From: JAYWGN01 sp043778255
GTDB taxonomy: Bacteria > Bacteroidota > Bacteroidia > Chitinophagales > Chitinophagaceae
Direction: 5' to 3'
Length of the DNA stretch: 30,471 nucleotides
Assembly (NCBI GenBank): GCA_043778255.1
Contig: JAYWGN010000032.1
Location: forward strand, 1-30,471
A model generated the notes under the pieces. It was not told the DNA's origin. It worked only from the letters and a program-made list of their open reading frames with translations, and searched no databases. Position 1 is the stretch's first letter; each line of letters begins with the position of its first letter. Positions 15,453 through 24,101 of this stretch are shown piece after piece. Both the position numbers and the translations under genes were made by a program.

Positions 15453-18400
15453 ATTATTCGCCTCTCCACCCTTTCCCATAGCCCTTTTCCGTGGCCGTGG
15501 TCATCTTCGCACATGGCTTCTTCCATAAAGCTTGGTGTGCTAGGTATTACTCTTTCGCCACCCTTTTTGGCACTTATAATTTTTTGCACTAGCCTCATTT
15601 TTTCCGTAGCTATGGCTTGTTGTTGGGCAAGGTCAGTGGCTCTATCAAAGTATATTATACCATCTACCAATGTTTTTTCAGCTTTAGCATATATGCTCAG
15701 TGGGTTATCGGTCCATAGTACTATATCAGCATCCTTACCTACTTTTATACTACCAGTTCGGTTGGCTACATGTAGCATTAATGCAGGGTTTATAGTTACC
15801 ATATTAAGTGCATCTACATCTTTCATACCAGCATATTTTATACTCTTTGCAGCCTCTTGGTTAAGTCGCCTTGCCATTTCGGCATCGTCACTATTAATGG
15901 CTACAGTAATACCACTTTGTTGCATTAAGTAAGCATTTTGTGGTATAGCATCTTGTACCTCCATTTTGTATGCCCACCAGTCGCTGAATGTACTAGCTGC
16001 TACGCCGTGTAGTTTCATTTTGTCGGCTACTTTGTAGCCTTCAAGTATATGGGTAAATGTATTTACTTTAAAATTAAATTTTTCGGCAACCCGCATTAAT
16101 GCAAGTATTTCGCTTTGTACATAGCTGTGGCAGGTTATAAATCGTTTACCATTCAATATTTCAAGTAAGGTTTCCAACTCCAAATCTTTACGTTTGTTTG
16201 GGCCAAGTTTTTCATAATCTTTTGCTCTTGTAAATGCATCTTCTAATATTTGTTCCACACCCATTCGGGTATCGGGGTAGCGGTTATTTTGGTTGCTACC
16301 ACTACGTTTTACGTTTTCGCCAAGGGCAAATTTTATAAACGGATCCCAACCCTCCATTTTCATTTCCTCAGCAGTAGCACCCCAACGTAGTTTTAATAGT
16401 TGGGTTTGTCCTCCTACGGTATTGCAACTACCGTGTAATATATGTGAGCTAGTAACACCACCACTTAATTGGCGGTATATATTTACATCATCGGGGTTTA
16501 TAATATCAGCAATTCGTACTTCGGCAGTTACAGTTTGGCTACATTCGTTAATGCTACCTGTGGCTGCTATATGGCTGTGTTCATCTATTATACCAGCTGT
16601 TATATGTTTGCCAGTAGCATCTATAACAGTAGCGGTAGCATCAGTTATATTTTTGCCAATGGCTATTATTTTACCATTATTAATATGTACATCAGTATTT
16701 AATAATTTGCCTTCTTTTTCACTTGTCCATACGGTTGCATTTTTAAATATTATATTGGTTTGCTTTGGTTTATTAACCCAACCATAACCTGTAAATGGAT
16801 AAGTAATTGTTGCTAATGCATTTTGTTTTGTAGCAGGTTCATTTTTTTTAGCATCTTGCTTTTTTGTACTGTCGTTTTTTATAGTAGTTGCCATAGCCAT
16901 TGGGTCTTTGTAATAGGCACTCCACTTAGCCCAAGTTCCGTTGGCAAGCATACCATTACCTTCCCATGTTTTGCCCATATTTACACCGCTTAATCTTGTA
17001 GGTTTGGTACTATCTGCTTTTAATGTAAAGTTGAGGTTTACTAAATTATCGGTAAGTTTTAAGTCCACTTTTGTTGTGTCTTTGCCTATTAGTTTTGCTG
17101 TTGGTCGAGCTGCTTCGCCAGTTATTTGTAAGGTATAAGTATCGTTGTTTAGTATTAATTTATAGTCGCCTCTATAATCCACAAATCCATCATCTTTAAG
17201 TATATATTGCTTACCCTGTACCCAGTTTTGATACAGTATTGTTTTATCGTTAAATATGGCACCGTTTGTTATAAGTAAGTTTGCTAACTTACCCTCATCC
17301 AAACTACCTACTTGGTTTTGTATGCCTAGCAATGTGGCTGGTATTGTAGTAAGTGCCTCTAAGGCTCGTTGCTCTGTAAGTCCCTGCTGTATGGCTTTGC
17401 GTAAGTTAGGCATAAAGCTATTAGCTTCTTTTAACCCAAAGGTAGTTAATGCAAAGTTTATATTATTATTTTGAAAGGCAGCTATATTTGTTGGCGATAA
17501 TTCCCAGTTTTTTAATTCACTTAAGGCTACAAACCTTGCATCGTTTGGGTCTTCTACATCCATGGCTGTAGCAAAGTTGAGTGGTAGTATATAACTGTTG
17601 CCTGTGGCTTTAATATCGGCTATACGTTGGTACTCATTAGTACCGCCAACTATTATATATTTTTGGTTAAATTCTTTTGCTATTTTGGTGGCTCTCAAGT
17701 CCACCCACTTATCATTACTTTCAAATATTTGGGGTACCGTTTGTAACTCGTTAAATGCTTGTAGGCTTAAGTTTGTGCCTTCTTCAGTACTTTTATTGGC
17801 GAGGCTTTTGTACCAACTTGCATCAAGGTAAGTTTGCCTTAATAGTGCTATGGCACCCATTTGCGAATTGGGGTAATCCTGTGTACTACTACCACGGTTA
17901 AGGGAGTAATGAGCCGTTGCTTTTTCTCGTAGCATTACCTTATTTTCTTTATCATTAGCTAAGGTTACTATGGTACCATTGCCTCTAACTATACCATCAC
18001 TAACATGTGTAAGTACAGTACCAAAGCCATTGTTACGCATTTCTTTTGCCTTAGCATCATTTACCATAAATACTTTGCTAGCATCAGTTTCGGGTCGTAC
18101 GGCTTCGTTCCAACTGTAAGCACCTTTGTTGGTAGCTACCATTTTACTTTGCCCAAAGTTAAAACCGCCACTACTAGGTTGCTTGGCAGGCATACCATAA
18201 TCGGTATAGCTATCAATAAATGAGGGGTAAATGTATTTGCCTTGGCAATTAATAACTACGGCATCTTCAGGGGCTGCATTGGTGCTAATGCTTTCTACCA
18301 AACCCTTTCGTATTACTAAGGTGGCATTATTTATTACTGTAGTAGCATTTTTGTAAATGGTAGCATTGGTAAATGCATAACATTCGTTTGCATTAAATGC

Positions 18401-18484
18401 AATATCGTTACGAGGGTAAGTTACTTGGGCAACTGCATTTAACCCAACAAAAAATAAGAGTAAAATGGATACAATTTTATTCAT
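15446..18484 (-). CDS. Exported double-domain amidohydrolase
   Basis: A 1012-aa protein with a signal peptide (cleavage probable after NAVAQ, residue 20) and two tandem amidohydrolase-like halves. The first half has the fold markers (ATIYKNATTVINNATLVIRKG, and LLGIQNQVGSLDEGKLANLL) but reads YIYPSFIDSYTDYG where HxH is expected. The second half is intact: HITAGIIDEHSHIA with His636 and His638, then TCHSYVQSE, FTHILEG and NSDDAEMAR, which supply the remaining histidine and aspartate ligands. Only the second half is therefore expected to hydrolyse a substrate, which is unknown. A linker rich in Thr, Lys and Asn joins the halves. It is the first gene of a minus-strand run with the 430-aa paralogue and the TraB/TIKI-like gene. 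Confidence 0.88.
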   Translation of the reverse strand: MNKIVSILLLFFVGLNAVAQVTYPRNDIAFNANECYAFTNATIYKNATTVINNATLVIRKGLVESISTNAAPEDAVVINCQGKYIYPSFIDSYTDYGMPAKQPSSGGFNFGQSKMVATNKGAYSWNEAVRPETDASKVFMVNDAKAKEMRNNGFGTVLTHVSDGIVRGNGTIVTLANDKENKVMLREKATAHYSLNRGSSTQDYPNSQMGAIALLRQTYLDASWYKSLANKSTEEGTNLSLQAFNELQTVPQIFESNDKWVDLRATKIAKEFNQKYIIVGGTNEYQRIADIKATGNSYILPLNFATAMDVEDPNDARFVALSELKNWELSPTNIAAFQNNNINFALTTFGLKEANSFMPNLRKAIQQGLTEQRALEALTTIPATLLGIQNQVGSLDEGKLANLLITNGAIFNDKTILYQNWVQGKQYILKDDGFVDYRGDYKLILNNDTYTLQITGEAARPTAKLIGKDTTKVDLKLTDNLVNLNFTLKADSTKPTRLSGVNMGKTWEGNGMLANGTWAKWSAYYKDPMAMATTIKNDSTKKQDAKKNEPATKQNALATITYPFTGYGWVNKPKQTNIIFKNATVWTSEKEGKLLNTDVHINNGKIIAIGKNITDATATVIDATGKHITAGIIDEHSHIAATGSINECSQTVTAEVRIADIINPDDVNIYRQLSGGVTSSHILHGSCNTVGGQTQLLKLRWGATAEEMKMEGWDPFIKFALGENVKRSGSNQNNRYPDTRMGVEQILEDAFTRAKDYEKLGPNKRKDLELETLLEILNGKRFITCHSYVQSEILALMRVAEKFNFKVNTFTHILEGYKVADKMKLHGVAASTFSDWWAYKMEVQDAIPQNAYLMQQSGITVAINSDDAEMARRLNQEAAKSIKYAGMKDVDALNMVTINPALMLHVANRTGSIKVGKDADIVLWTDNPLSIYAKAEKTLVDGIIYFDRATDLAQQQAIATEKMRLVQKIISAKKGGERVIPSTPSFMEEAMCEDDHGHGKGLWERVERRIIN

Positions 18485-18622
18485 AATTCAATAATTATTA
18501 ATGAACTATGAAGTTAGTAAAAAACTACTACTAAAGGTTGGTATTTGATGAGTGGTATTTGGTTGGGTTAGTTATTTTAGGTTTTATATTTTTAGGACTC
18601 AATTGTTATTTATCACAAATTG

Positions 18623-19177
18623 TTAGTTTTCTATTTCTCTAATAATATCATCTAAAAGCTTTGCCATTATGTTCAATTCCATTTCAACAGATGGAGGTGC
18701 AACATCTCTTTTTCCATGTGCTATATAATTGCGATGGTCTTTTATTACTTTTAATTGTTGTAAAAGTTGAGGCGGTAAATAACTTTCTATTAAATATATA
18801 ATGCCAGATAATTTATCAATTTTATCATTTATAAAATTTTCTTTTGATTTAAAATAATCTAACGGTTTGGCTGCATTTGTTGAAACTAACTTTTTAATAG
18901 ATCCATACGTTGTTCTATATTTTGCAAATATCACTCTTTCAAAAGTAGCTACTATGCTAACAACTGAATTTTCATAAGCAATTTTTGTTAAATTATCTGC
19001 AAAGTTTAAAGCAGTTTTTTCTTTATTTGAGTAAATTCTACTTAAATGGAAAGGAACTATTTTATCAATATAATTTTTATTTCCAATAATATGCTTTACT
19101 TCTTTACGTAATATATTGTCAATAGTTGCAAGGTAATTGTATGTTTCTCTTAAGACATCGTTATTTATTGTAACCAT
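18623..19177 (-). CDS. HEPN-type domain protein, putative RNase
   Basis: A 184-aa, predicted all-helical, soluble protein. The C-terminal part contains DHRNYIAHGKR, with Arg149-Asn150 and His154 giving the R(N)x4H motif that is the active site of HEPN-superfamily endoribonucleases. No other catalytic motif was seen. HEPN proteins are frequent as toxins of toxin/antitoxin pairs and as effectors of RNA-targeting defence. The start ATG lies inside the last codons of the 156-aa gene; the two overlap by 13 bp, so translation is probably coupled. The cassette is A+T-rich and sits alone between metabolic genes. It lacks the MNT nucleotidyltransferase partner of the common HEPN-MNT pair. The family call rests on the motif and helical pattern only. 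Confidence 0.7.
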   Translation of the reverse strand: MVTINNDVLRETYNYLATIDNILRKEVKHIIGNKNYIDKIVPFHLSRIYSNKEKTALNFADNLTKIAYENSVVSIVATFERVIFAKYRTTYGSIKKLVSTNAAKPLDYFKSKENFINDKIDKLSGIIYLIESYLPPQLLQQLKVIKDHRNYIAHGKRDVAPPSVEMELNIMAKLLDDIIREIEN

Positions 19178-19635
19178 TCTTCAATAAGTTTTTCAAGTTG
19201 TGGCTTATTTAGTTTTTGGTATTCATTTTGATTATATGATTTAGCAATCAACCATTCTGGTTCTTGATTATTTATAAGTTTTCTTAAAATACTTACTTTG
19301 TTATATATATTACCTCTCATGTAAAATTCTAGTTTTCCATCATATTCTGCGGTAACAGTCGAAACTGGCTCAAGTACTAAAAATTTGTTTTCAGATATTG
19401 TGATTTCTAGTATAGACGTTAAGTATTCGCCAATAAATGACTCTATTCGTTTTACAGGAAAAGTTTCAAAAGTCATTAGTCCCTTTACTTTATAATCATT
19501 AAACCACTTAGAAGTAATGGTTTTTTCAAGTTTTGAGACTGATTCCTTCCAAATTTTTTTATACATTAACCAATCCTTTTCTTCGTATTGGTCGCTTAGT
19601 TTTTTAAGTTTCTCTAACTTTTCAATAAGTGCCAT
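19165..19635 (-). CDS. Hypothetical protein paired with the HEPN-type gene
   Basis: A 156-aa charged protein of unknown function, encoded just upstream of the HEPN-type gene and overlapping it by 13 bp. Residues 1-45 are lysine/glutamate-rich and could form a helix or coiled coil. The middle, about residues 70-118, looks beta-rich (ILEITISENKFLVLEPVSTV, then KLEFYMRGNIYNKV). The end is helical (NKPQLEKLIEEWL). No signal peptide, membrane segment, nucleotidyltransferase or DNA-binding motif was seen. Gene order and overlap fit a partner or antidote for the HEPN-type protein, but nothing in the sequence shows this. A 79-bp gap separates it from rnz upstream on the same strand. Confidence 0.75.
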   Translation of the reverse strand: MALIEKLEKLKKLSDQYEEKDWLMYKKIWKESVSKLEKTITSKWFNDYKVKGLMTFETFPVKRIESFIGEYLTSILEITISENKFLVLEPVSTVTAEYDGKLEFYMRGNIYNKVSILRKLINNQEPEWLIAKSYNQNEYQKLNKPQLEKLIEEWLQ

Positions 19636-19714
19636 TTTTTATTTTATATTGTTTACTAATAGAAGTTACGAAAATTTTATGAATAATTATTTATCAATCT
19701 TTTTGTTTATATAC

Positions 19715-20620
19715 TCAACTCACATAAAATGTAGCACCTTCCACCGCTATACTAGTATGGGTAAATACTTCGGTTGCTTCGGTAATAAAGGTATCGAGGT
19801 TTTCGTATTTGCTACTAAAATGCCCAATAAGTAATTGCTTTGCATTTGCTTGTAAAGCTATACTGGCAGCTTGTTTGCTGGTGCTATGAAACCTTTCAAT
19901 TGCCTTAGCCTCAAGGTTATGTAAGTAGGTAGTTTCGTGGTAGAGGAGGTTAGCATTAAGTAGGTAGGGTAGTATGGCTTCATCGTACTTAGTATCGGCA
20001 CAGTAGGCATACACTTTGGGTGGTGTAGTGGCGGTGGTTACTTGGCTATTGTATATAACTGTACCTTGCTTGGTAGTGTAATCATCGCCTTGTTGTAAGG
20101 CAGCATAGTAAGCACTTGGTATTTCCAAGGCTAGGGCTTTTTCAATATCAATTTTTCGTGGATTTTTTACCTCTTCAAACCTAAAGCCATAGCAGGTTAT
20201 ACGGTGGTTGGTGGCAAAGCAACTTATTTTTATTTTACTGTTTTGTAGTAATATACCTGCCTCATTTATTTGAATAATAGTAAGGTTGTAGGGCAATATT
20301 ATATCGGCAGCATCTAACTGTAATTGTATTATTTGGGCAAGGTTGCCCGGTGCATATATTGTAAGGTTTTGCTTACGGCCTATTAAGCCAAAGCTTGTAA
20401 TTAACCCTATTAGGCCAAAGTAATGATCGCCATGTAAATGGCTTATAAATATAGCTTCAAGTCGGCTTCGCTTTATTTTATATTTCATTATTTGCATTTG
20501 TGCACCTTCGCCACAATCAATCATATACAACTCGTTTTGTATAGTTACTATTTGGCATGTAGGGTGCCTGTTATATGCAGGTACTGCCGAATTGTTGCCT
20601 AGTATTGTAACTCCAAACAT
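19715..20620 (-). CDS. rnz: Ribonuclease Z
   Basis: Ribonuclease Z cuts the 3' trailer from tRNA precursors, leaving an end for CCA addition. The 301-aa product has the metallo-beta-lactamase core: HLHGDH (61-66) as the zinc motif HxHxDH, MIDCGEGAQMQ (33-43), the histidine of ATNHRITCYGFRFEE, then HETTY, HSTSKQAA and IGHFSSKY, all typical of the short RNase Z form. The length is normal. This fits the window's tRNA-His gene, which does not encode CCA and depends on 3' processing. It follows the GNAT gene by 30 bp and prc before that, suggesting an operon. Confidence 0.95.
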   Translation of the reverse strand: MFGVTILGNNSAVPAYNRHPTCQIVTIQNELYMIDCGEGAQMQIMKYKIKRSRLEAIFISHLHGDHYFGLIGLITSFGLIGRKQNLTIYAPGNLAQIIQLQLDAADIILPYNLTIIQINEAGILLQNSKIKISCFATNHRITCYGFRFEEVKNPRKIDIEKALALEIPSAYYAALQQGDDYTTKQGTVIYNSQVTTATTPPKVYAYCADTKYDEAILPYLLNANLLYHETTYLHNLEAKAIERFHSTSKQAASIALQANAKQLLIGHFSSKYENLDTFITEATEVFTHTSIAVEGATFYVS

Positions 20621-20650
20621 GGTTAATTTTTCTCTTATTTTTTTAGTTGC

Positions 20651-21121
20651 TTAGGGTAATTTTTTCTCCATTTTTATATTGGCTCGTTGGTATAGCCCTT
20701 GCTGTAAAGCTACTTCTACAAAACCATACTTCTTATATAAGTGTATGGCTGATGCTAGTTTGGTATTGGAGTAGAGTATAAGGCTTTGTACCCCTAATAG
20801 TGCAGCTTGCTCTATACAATGTTGCAATAGTAATGCGCCAATGCCACTGCCTTTAGCAGCTTCGGTTACCGCCATTTTACCCAATTCGTATTGTGTGGGC
20901 GTTATTTTTAACAGCGAAGCAGTGCCTACTATTGTTCCATTAAGTGTAGCATAATATATGTAGCCACCTTTGGCTATTATTTCCTCATAGGGGTTGTTGA
21001 GGCTTTGTATATCCGAGGGTTCAAGTGTAAAGTACTTGAGTAACCACTCATAATTTAAGTCCTTTATAGCCTCTTTAGTTTGGGATGTATAGTTAACAAT
21101 TGAAATTGTGTTTGGCGTCAT
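20651..21121 (-). CDS. GNAT family N-acetyltransferase
   Basis: A 156-aa single-domain acetyltransferase. Motif A covers about residues 78-104, with strand YELGKMAVTEAAKG and the acetyl-CoA pyrophosphate loop KGSGIGALLLQ (90-100); the C-terminal LIYSNTKLASAIHLYKKYGF is the motif B region with the typical Tyr. The substrate (small molecule or protein N-terminus) cannot be told. It lies 25 bp after prc and 30 bp before rnz on the same strand. Confidence 0.9.
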   Translation of the reverse strand: MTPNTISIVNYTSQTKEAIKDLNYEWLLKYFTLEPSDIQSLNNPYEEIIAKGGYIYYATLNGTIVGTASLLKITPTQYELGKMAVTEAAKGSGIGALLLQHCIEQAALLGVQSLILYSNTKLASAIHLYKKYGFVEVALQQGLYQRANIKMEKKLP

Positions 21122-21146
21122 ATTTTTTTACAAAAAAAAATTAAAA

Positions 21147-23345
21147 CTATTGCTTCACTAAAGCTTTAGATTTTATTAAATCAGCTACTACTTTTACTGC
21201 TTCATTTATATAAATATCTTTTGTCATTGCTTTTAAAAACTGAGTATTATTTGCCTTTTTATCTTCACTTGTATTTAAGTATTTATCGGTATCGGCTTTA
21301 AGGTAATTGGCTGGTAAGCTGTCCCTAACTTTCATCGTATTTTCTATTTGTTTGTTAAGGTCTTTTATAGTTTTTTGCTCAGCTTTGTAGCCAGTATAAT
21401 TAAGTGAGTAGTTTTTATCTAACTCTTTATCTAGCAATAATGTGTTAGTTTTTATAATGTTAAATGAGCTGTTTTTGCTTACCCTATCGGCACTTAATTT
21501 TTTTACTTCGTCAAAGTTTAGGTTACTGCTTGTAATGTTGGCTTTATTTATTTCGTCCCAACCAAGGGCAGTTTTATTATCACGTTCACGGTATTTGAGG
21601 TACTCATACATATCGGGCAATTGTATATCGGGGGTTACACCTTTAAGCTGTGTGCTGCCACCGTTAACTCTATAAAACTTTTGTAGCGTTACTTTAATAC
21701 TACCATAATCATTGGTTTCTAACAGTTTATTATTTTCAAAGTTTAACGGTATTTGCCTTTGTACAGTGCCTTTGCCGTAAGTAGTGCTGCTACCAATTAT
21801 TACACCACGGCCATAGTCCTGTATGGCTGCCGCAAATATTTCACTAGCACTAGCACTAAATTCATTAACCATTACAGCCAATGGACCGTCCCAAAGTACT
21901 GACTTGTCTTTATCTTTTTGTATGCTTATATCGTTATCTCTACCCTTTACTTGCACCACTGGTCCATCTTTTATAAAAAAGCCTACCATTTGTACCACAT
22001 CCATTAACGAACCGCCTCCATTATTACGCAAATCCATTATAATACCCTCTACATTTTCGCTACGTAATTTTTCAATTTCCTCTGCTACCTCTCTAGCACA
22101 CCTATGGCCATTAGCATTTTCAAAATCGGCATAAAATTCAGGTAGGTTTATAACACCAATTTTTTTACCTTCTTGTTGGGTTACAAAGCTTCTTACTAAG
22201 TTGCCTTCTAGGTTTAATTTTTTACGTATTATTTTTACAATTTTAATGATACCATCAGCTTTTTTTAAGGTTAATCGTACTTCTGTATTTTCTTTACCTC
22301 TTATTATACGTACACATTCGGGAGTGGTGTAGCCCGTTATATCTTCAGGGGTTTTGTCGCCTTGTGCTACAGCTACTAATATATCGCCTACATTTATTTC
22401 CCCACTTTTTTGTGCTGGGCTACCAGGTGTAAGTGGTCCTATTTTAATGCTACCATCTTCCTCTTTAAGTTGTGCACCTATACCAAAGTAATTGGCACTC
22501 ATTTCTTCGTTAAAGCTGCGCTGCTCCACTGGTGGCATATAATCGGTGTGTGGGTCGTAGGCTTGTGTTACTACATTCATAAAGCTATTAAAAAAATCTT
22601 CGGTATTCGTCTTACGTTTCATACCAGCATAGCTTCTGTTTATAATTTTCAACACTTTTTCTCTTGCCTCTTTTTCCATTGCAGCATCCGTTTTTTTAAC
22701 TTTTGCAGTTTCATTTTGTGTTTGCAAGTCGGCATATCTTTCCAACGTCATTAGCTTTAGTTTTTTACGCCACACATCTTTTCGTTCGGCTTCGGTAGTT
22801 GGCGGTTTATTTTTTTCTACATCTACACTTAAGGTTTCTACTTGATTAAAGTTAAATGGTTTGCTCAATATTTCAGTAATGTAGGGATCTACTTCCAATA
22901 ATCTTTTTTTGTATAGTTCGCCAGCAGTGCTAAAAAATTCTGTTTTAATTTTTAACTGTAATTCATCATCTATTTTACTGCCATATTGTTTGCTTAGGTT
23001 ATCAATATCTGTTTGTAGCAATACATCTTTACTGTAATCCAAAGCCTCTATATAACTGTTAAATAATTGCTTAGAAAATGCATCGTCCAAAGTACGAGGG
23101 CTATAATGCAAATCCTCTAATACAAGCATTACATTACGTATAATTTTTTCATATTTATTTAACTCAATAGCTGTTGTATTACCTTCGCTATTAGGAAACT
23201 CAGTACCATCTATTTGCACCGTTTGGCGTAGTTTGTTAGGGGCAAATTTGATGCTTTTAAATGCAAAAAAAGTAATACCTATAAAGAGGAGCATGTAAAG
23301 TGGAACACTATTTTTACTAGTCATAAATGATTTTATTTGTTTCAT
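21147..23345 (-). CDS. prc: Tail-specific carboxy-terminal protease (Prc type, S41)
   Basis: A 732-aa periplasmic protease that degrades or trims proteins from their C-termini. An N-terminal hydrophobic anchor (about residues 15-30) is followed by a helical region, a PDZ domain (about 285-365; FGIGAQLKEEDG, then GDILVAVAQG), the S41 core with DLRNNGGGSL and SASASEIFAAAIQDYG (catalytic Ser near 499) and TTYGKGTVQ (Lys near 525), and a C-terminal helical extension characteristic of Prc/Tsp. Length fits E. coli Prc (about 680) with longer ends. A TTG at 23351 would add two residues but lies in the -7 box, so the ATG at 23345 was chosen. It appears to head an operon with GNAT and rnz. Confidence 0.94.
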   Translation of the reverse strand: MKQIKSFMTSKNSVPLYMLLFIGITFFAFKSIKFAPNKLRQTVQIDGTEFPNSEGNTTAIELNKYEKIIRNVMLVLEDLHYSPRTLDDAFSKQLFNSYIEALDYSKDVLLQTDIDNLSKQYGSKIDDELQLKIKTEFFSTAGELYKKRLLEVDPYITEILSKPFNFNQVETLSVDVEKNKPPTTEAERKDVWRKKLKLMTLERYADLQTQNETAKVKKTDAAMEKEAREKVLKIINRSYAGMKRKTNTEDFFNSFMNVVTQAYDPHTDYMPPVEQRSFNEEMSANYFGIGAQLKEEDGSIKIGPLTPGSPAQKSGEINVGDILVAVAQGDKTPEDITGYTTPECVRIIRGKENTEVRLTLKKADGIIKIVKIIRKKLNLEGNLVRSFVTQQEGKKIGVINLPEFYADFENANGHRCAREVAEEIEKLRSENVEGIIMDLRNNGGGSLMDVVQMVGFFIKDGPVVQVKGRDNDISIQKDKDKSVLWDGPLAVMVNEFSASASEIFAAAIQDYGRGVIIGSSTTYGKGTVQRQIPLNFENNKLLETNDYGSIKVTLQKFYRVNGGSTQLKGVTPDIQLPDMYEYLKYRERDNKTALGWDEINKANITSSNLNFDEVKKLSADRVSKNSSFNIIKTNTLLLDKELDKNYSLNYTGYKAEQKTIKDLNKQIENTMKVRDSLPANYLKADTDKYLNTSEDKKANNTQFLKAMTKDIYINEAVKVVADLIKSKALVKQ

Positions 23346-23348
23346 GGT

Positions 23349-23356
23349 CAAAGTTA
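23349..23356 (-). promoter_or_regulatory. -7 box of prc
   Basis: On the minus strand this reads TAACTTTG, ending 3 nt before the ATG at 23345. It matches TAnnTTTG; no clear -33 TTTG was found. It implies a leaderless or nearly leaderless mRNA. Confidence 0.55.
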
Positions 23357-23482
23357 AAATATTATAATGCTTAAAAGTACGTATTATATTTATCTTAACA
23401 TCAAATTATGATAAGTGGTTTACTACAAGTTTGAGTAGTTTATTAAGGGTTAATATAGTTATGTTGGTTGCAGTTTTTTTGT

Positions 23483-23700
23483 GGCTACGCCAAAATACTT
23501 TCTTGGGTATAATGTTTTATTTAGGCTTCGCCAAAATACTTTTTTGGGTATAATGTTTTATTTAGGCTACGCCAAAATACTTTTTTGGGTATAATATTTT
23601 ATTTAGGCTTCGCCAAAATACTTTTGTAAGTAAAATATTTTATTTTGGCTTCGCCAAAAATAGTAAAGTATGGGCTCATTTGTATTATGTTGGCTACGCC
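23483..23700. repeat. 41-bp tandem repeat array
   Basis: Units start at 23483, 23524, 23565, 23606 and 23647, exactly 41 bp apart, and a last partial start is at 23692 (45 bp on). Each unit begins GGCTWCGCCAAAATA and the first three continue with TTTTTGGGTATAATRTTTTATTTA. The GGC-TWC-GCC core with flanking T and A tracts forms a small hairpin, best at 23643-23659 (TTTTGGC/GCCAAAA). The fifth unit is degenerate. The array fills most of the gap between prc and tRNA-His. Confidence 0.92.
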
Positions 23701-23736
23701 AAAATGATTGCAATACTGTGCAAATATGGCATTCAA

Positions 23737-23768
23737 TTTTGTAGTATAATATTTTGTACGTAAATTTG
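23737..23768 (+). promoter_or_regulatory. Promoter of tRNA-His
   Basis: TTTTG at 23737-23741 and TAAATTTG at 23761-23768 are separated by 19 bp, matching the Bacteroidota -33/-7 consensus TTTG-N19-TAnnTTTG. Transcription should start near 23773, about 10 nt before the tRNA. Confidence 0.85.
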
Positions 23769-23782
23769 CATTTCAAACAAAT

Positions 23783-23857
23783 GGAGGTTATAGCTCAGTA
23801 GGTTAGAGCGTCAGCTTGTGGCGCTGAAGGTCGTGGGTTCGAGACCCATTAATCTCC
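23783..23857 (+). tRNA. tRNA-His (anticodon GTG)
   Basis: The cloverleaf is complete: acceptor GAGGTTA/TAATCTC, D arm GCTC/GAGC, anticodon stem TCAGC/GCTGA with loop TTGTGGC (GTG at 23818-23820), variable loop AGGTC, T arm GTGGG/CCCAT with TTCGAGA. The extra 5' G at 23783 faces the discriminator C at 23857, the G-1:C73 pair that identifies tRNA-His to histidyl-tRNA synthetase. CCA is not encoded (CAT follows C73), so it must be added after RNase Z cleavage. The gene has its own promoter and terminator. Confidence 0.97.
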
Positions 23858-23870
23858 CATTTTCCGCTCC

Positions 23871-23900
23871 ATCCCAAATGCTTTAGTATTTGGGATTTTT
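23871..23900 (+). terminator. Intrinsic terminator of tRNA-His
   Basis: The 9-bp stem ATCCCAAAT / ATTTGGGAT with an 8-nt loop ends in a T-tract, beginning 13 nt after the tRNA. It also shields the tRNA from the convergent mnmE. Confidence 0.92.
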
Positions 23901-24101
23901 TATTTTAGTTCAATAAAGTTGGGCAATATTTTTTATGATAGGGTTGGGCTTGTGTACAACGCTATTAAAAACACAGACCTCTTGTCAATTTAACTTAGCG
24001 TTTCCTATTTCATTAATTTCAAATTATGCCTATTATGTATTCAAGTTTATATTTTTTAATTTTTTGAAATTGATTTTTAATTTAAATGAAATCCTATATT
24101 A

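Noticed and set aside
23346..23351. TTG start adding two residues to the Prc-type protease
   Set aside because: It lies inside the TAACTTTG box; the ATG at 23345 is the better start.
23483..23700. CRISPR array
   Set aside because: The 41-bp units abut directly with no unique spacers, and no cas gene is present.
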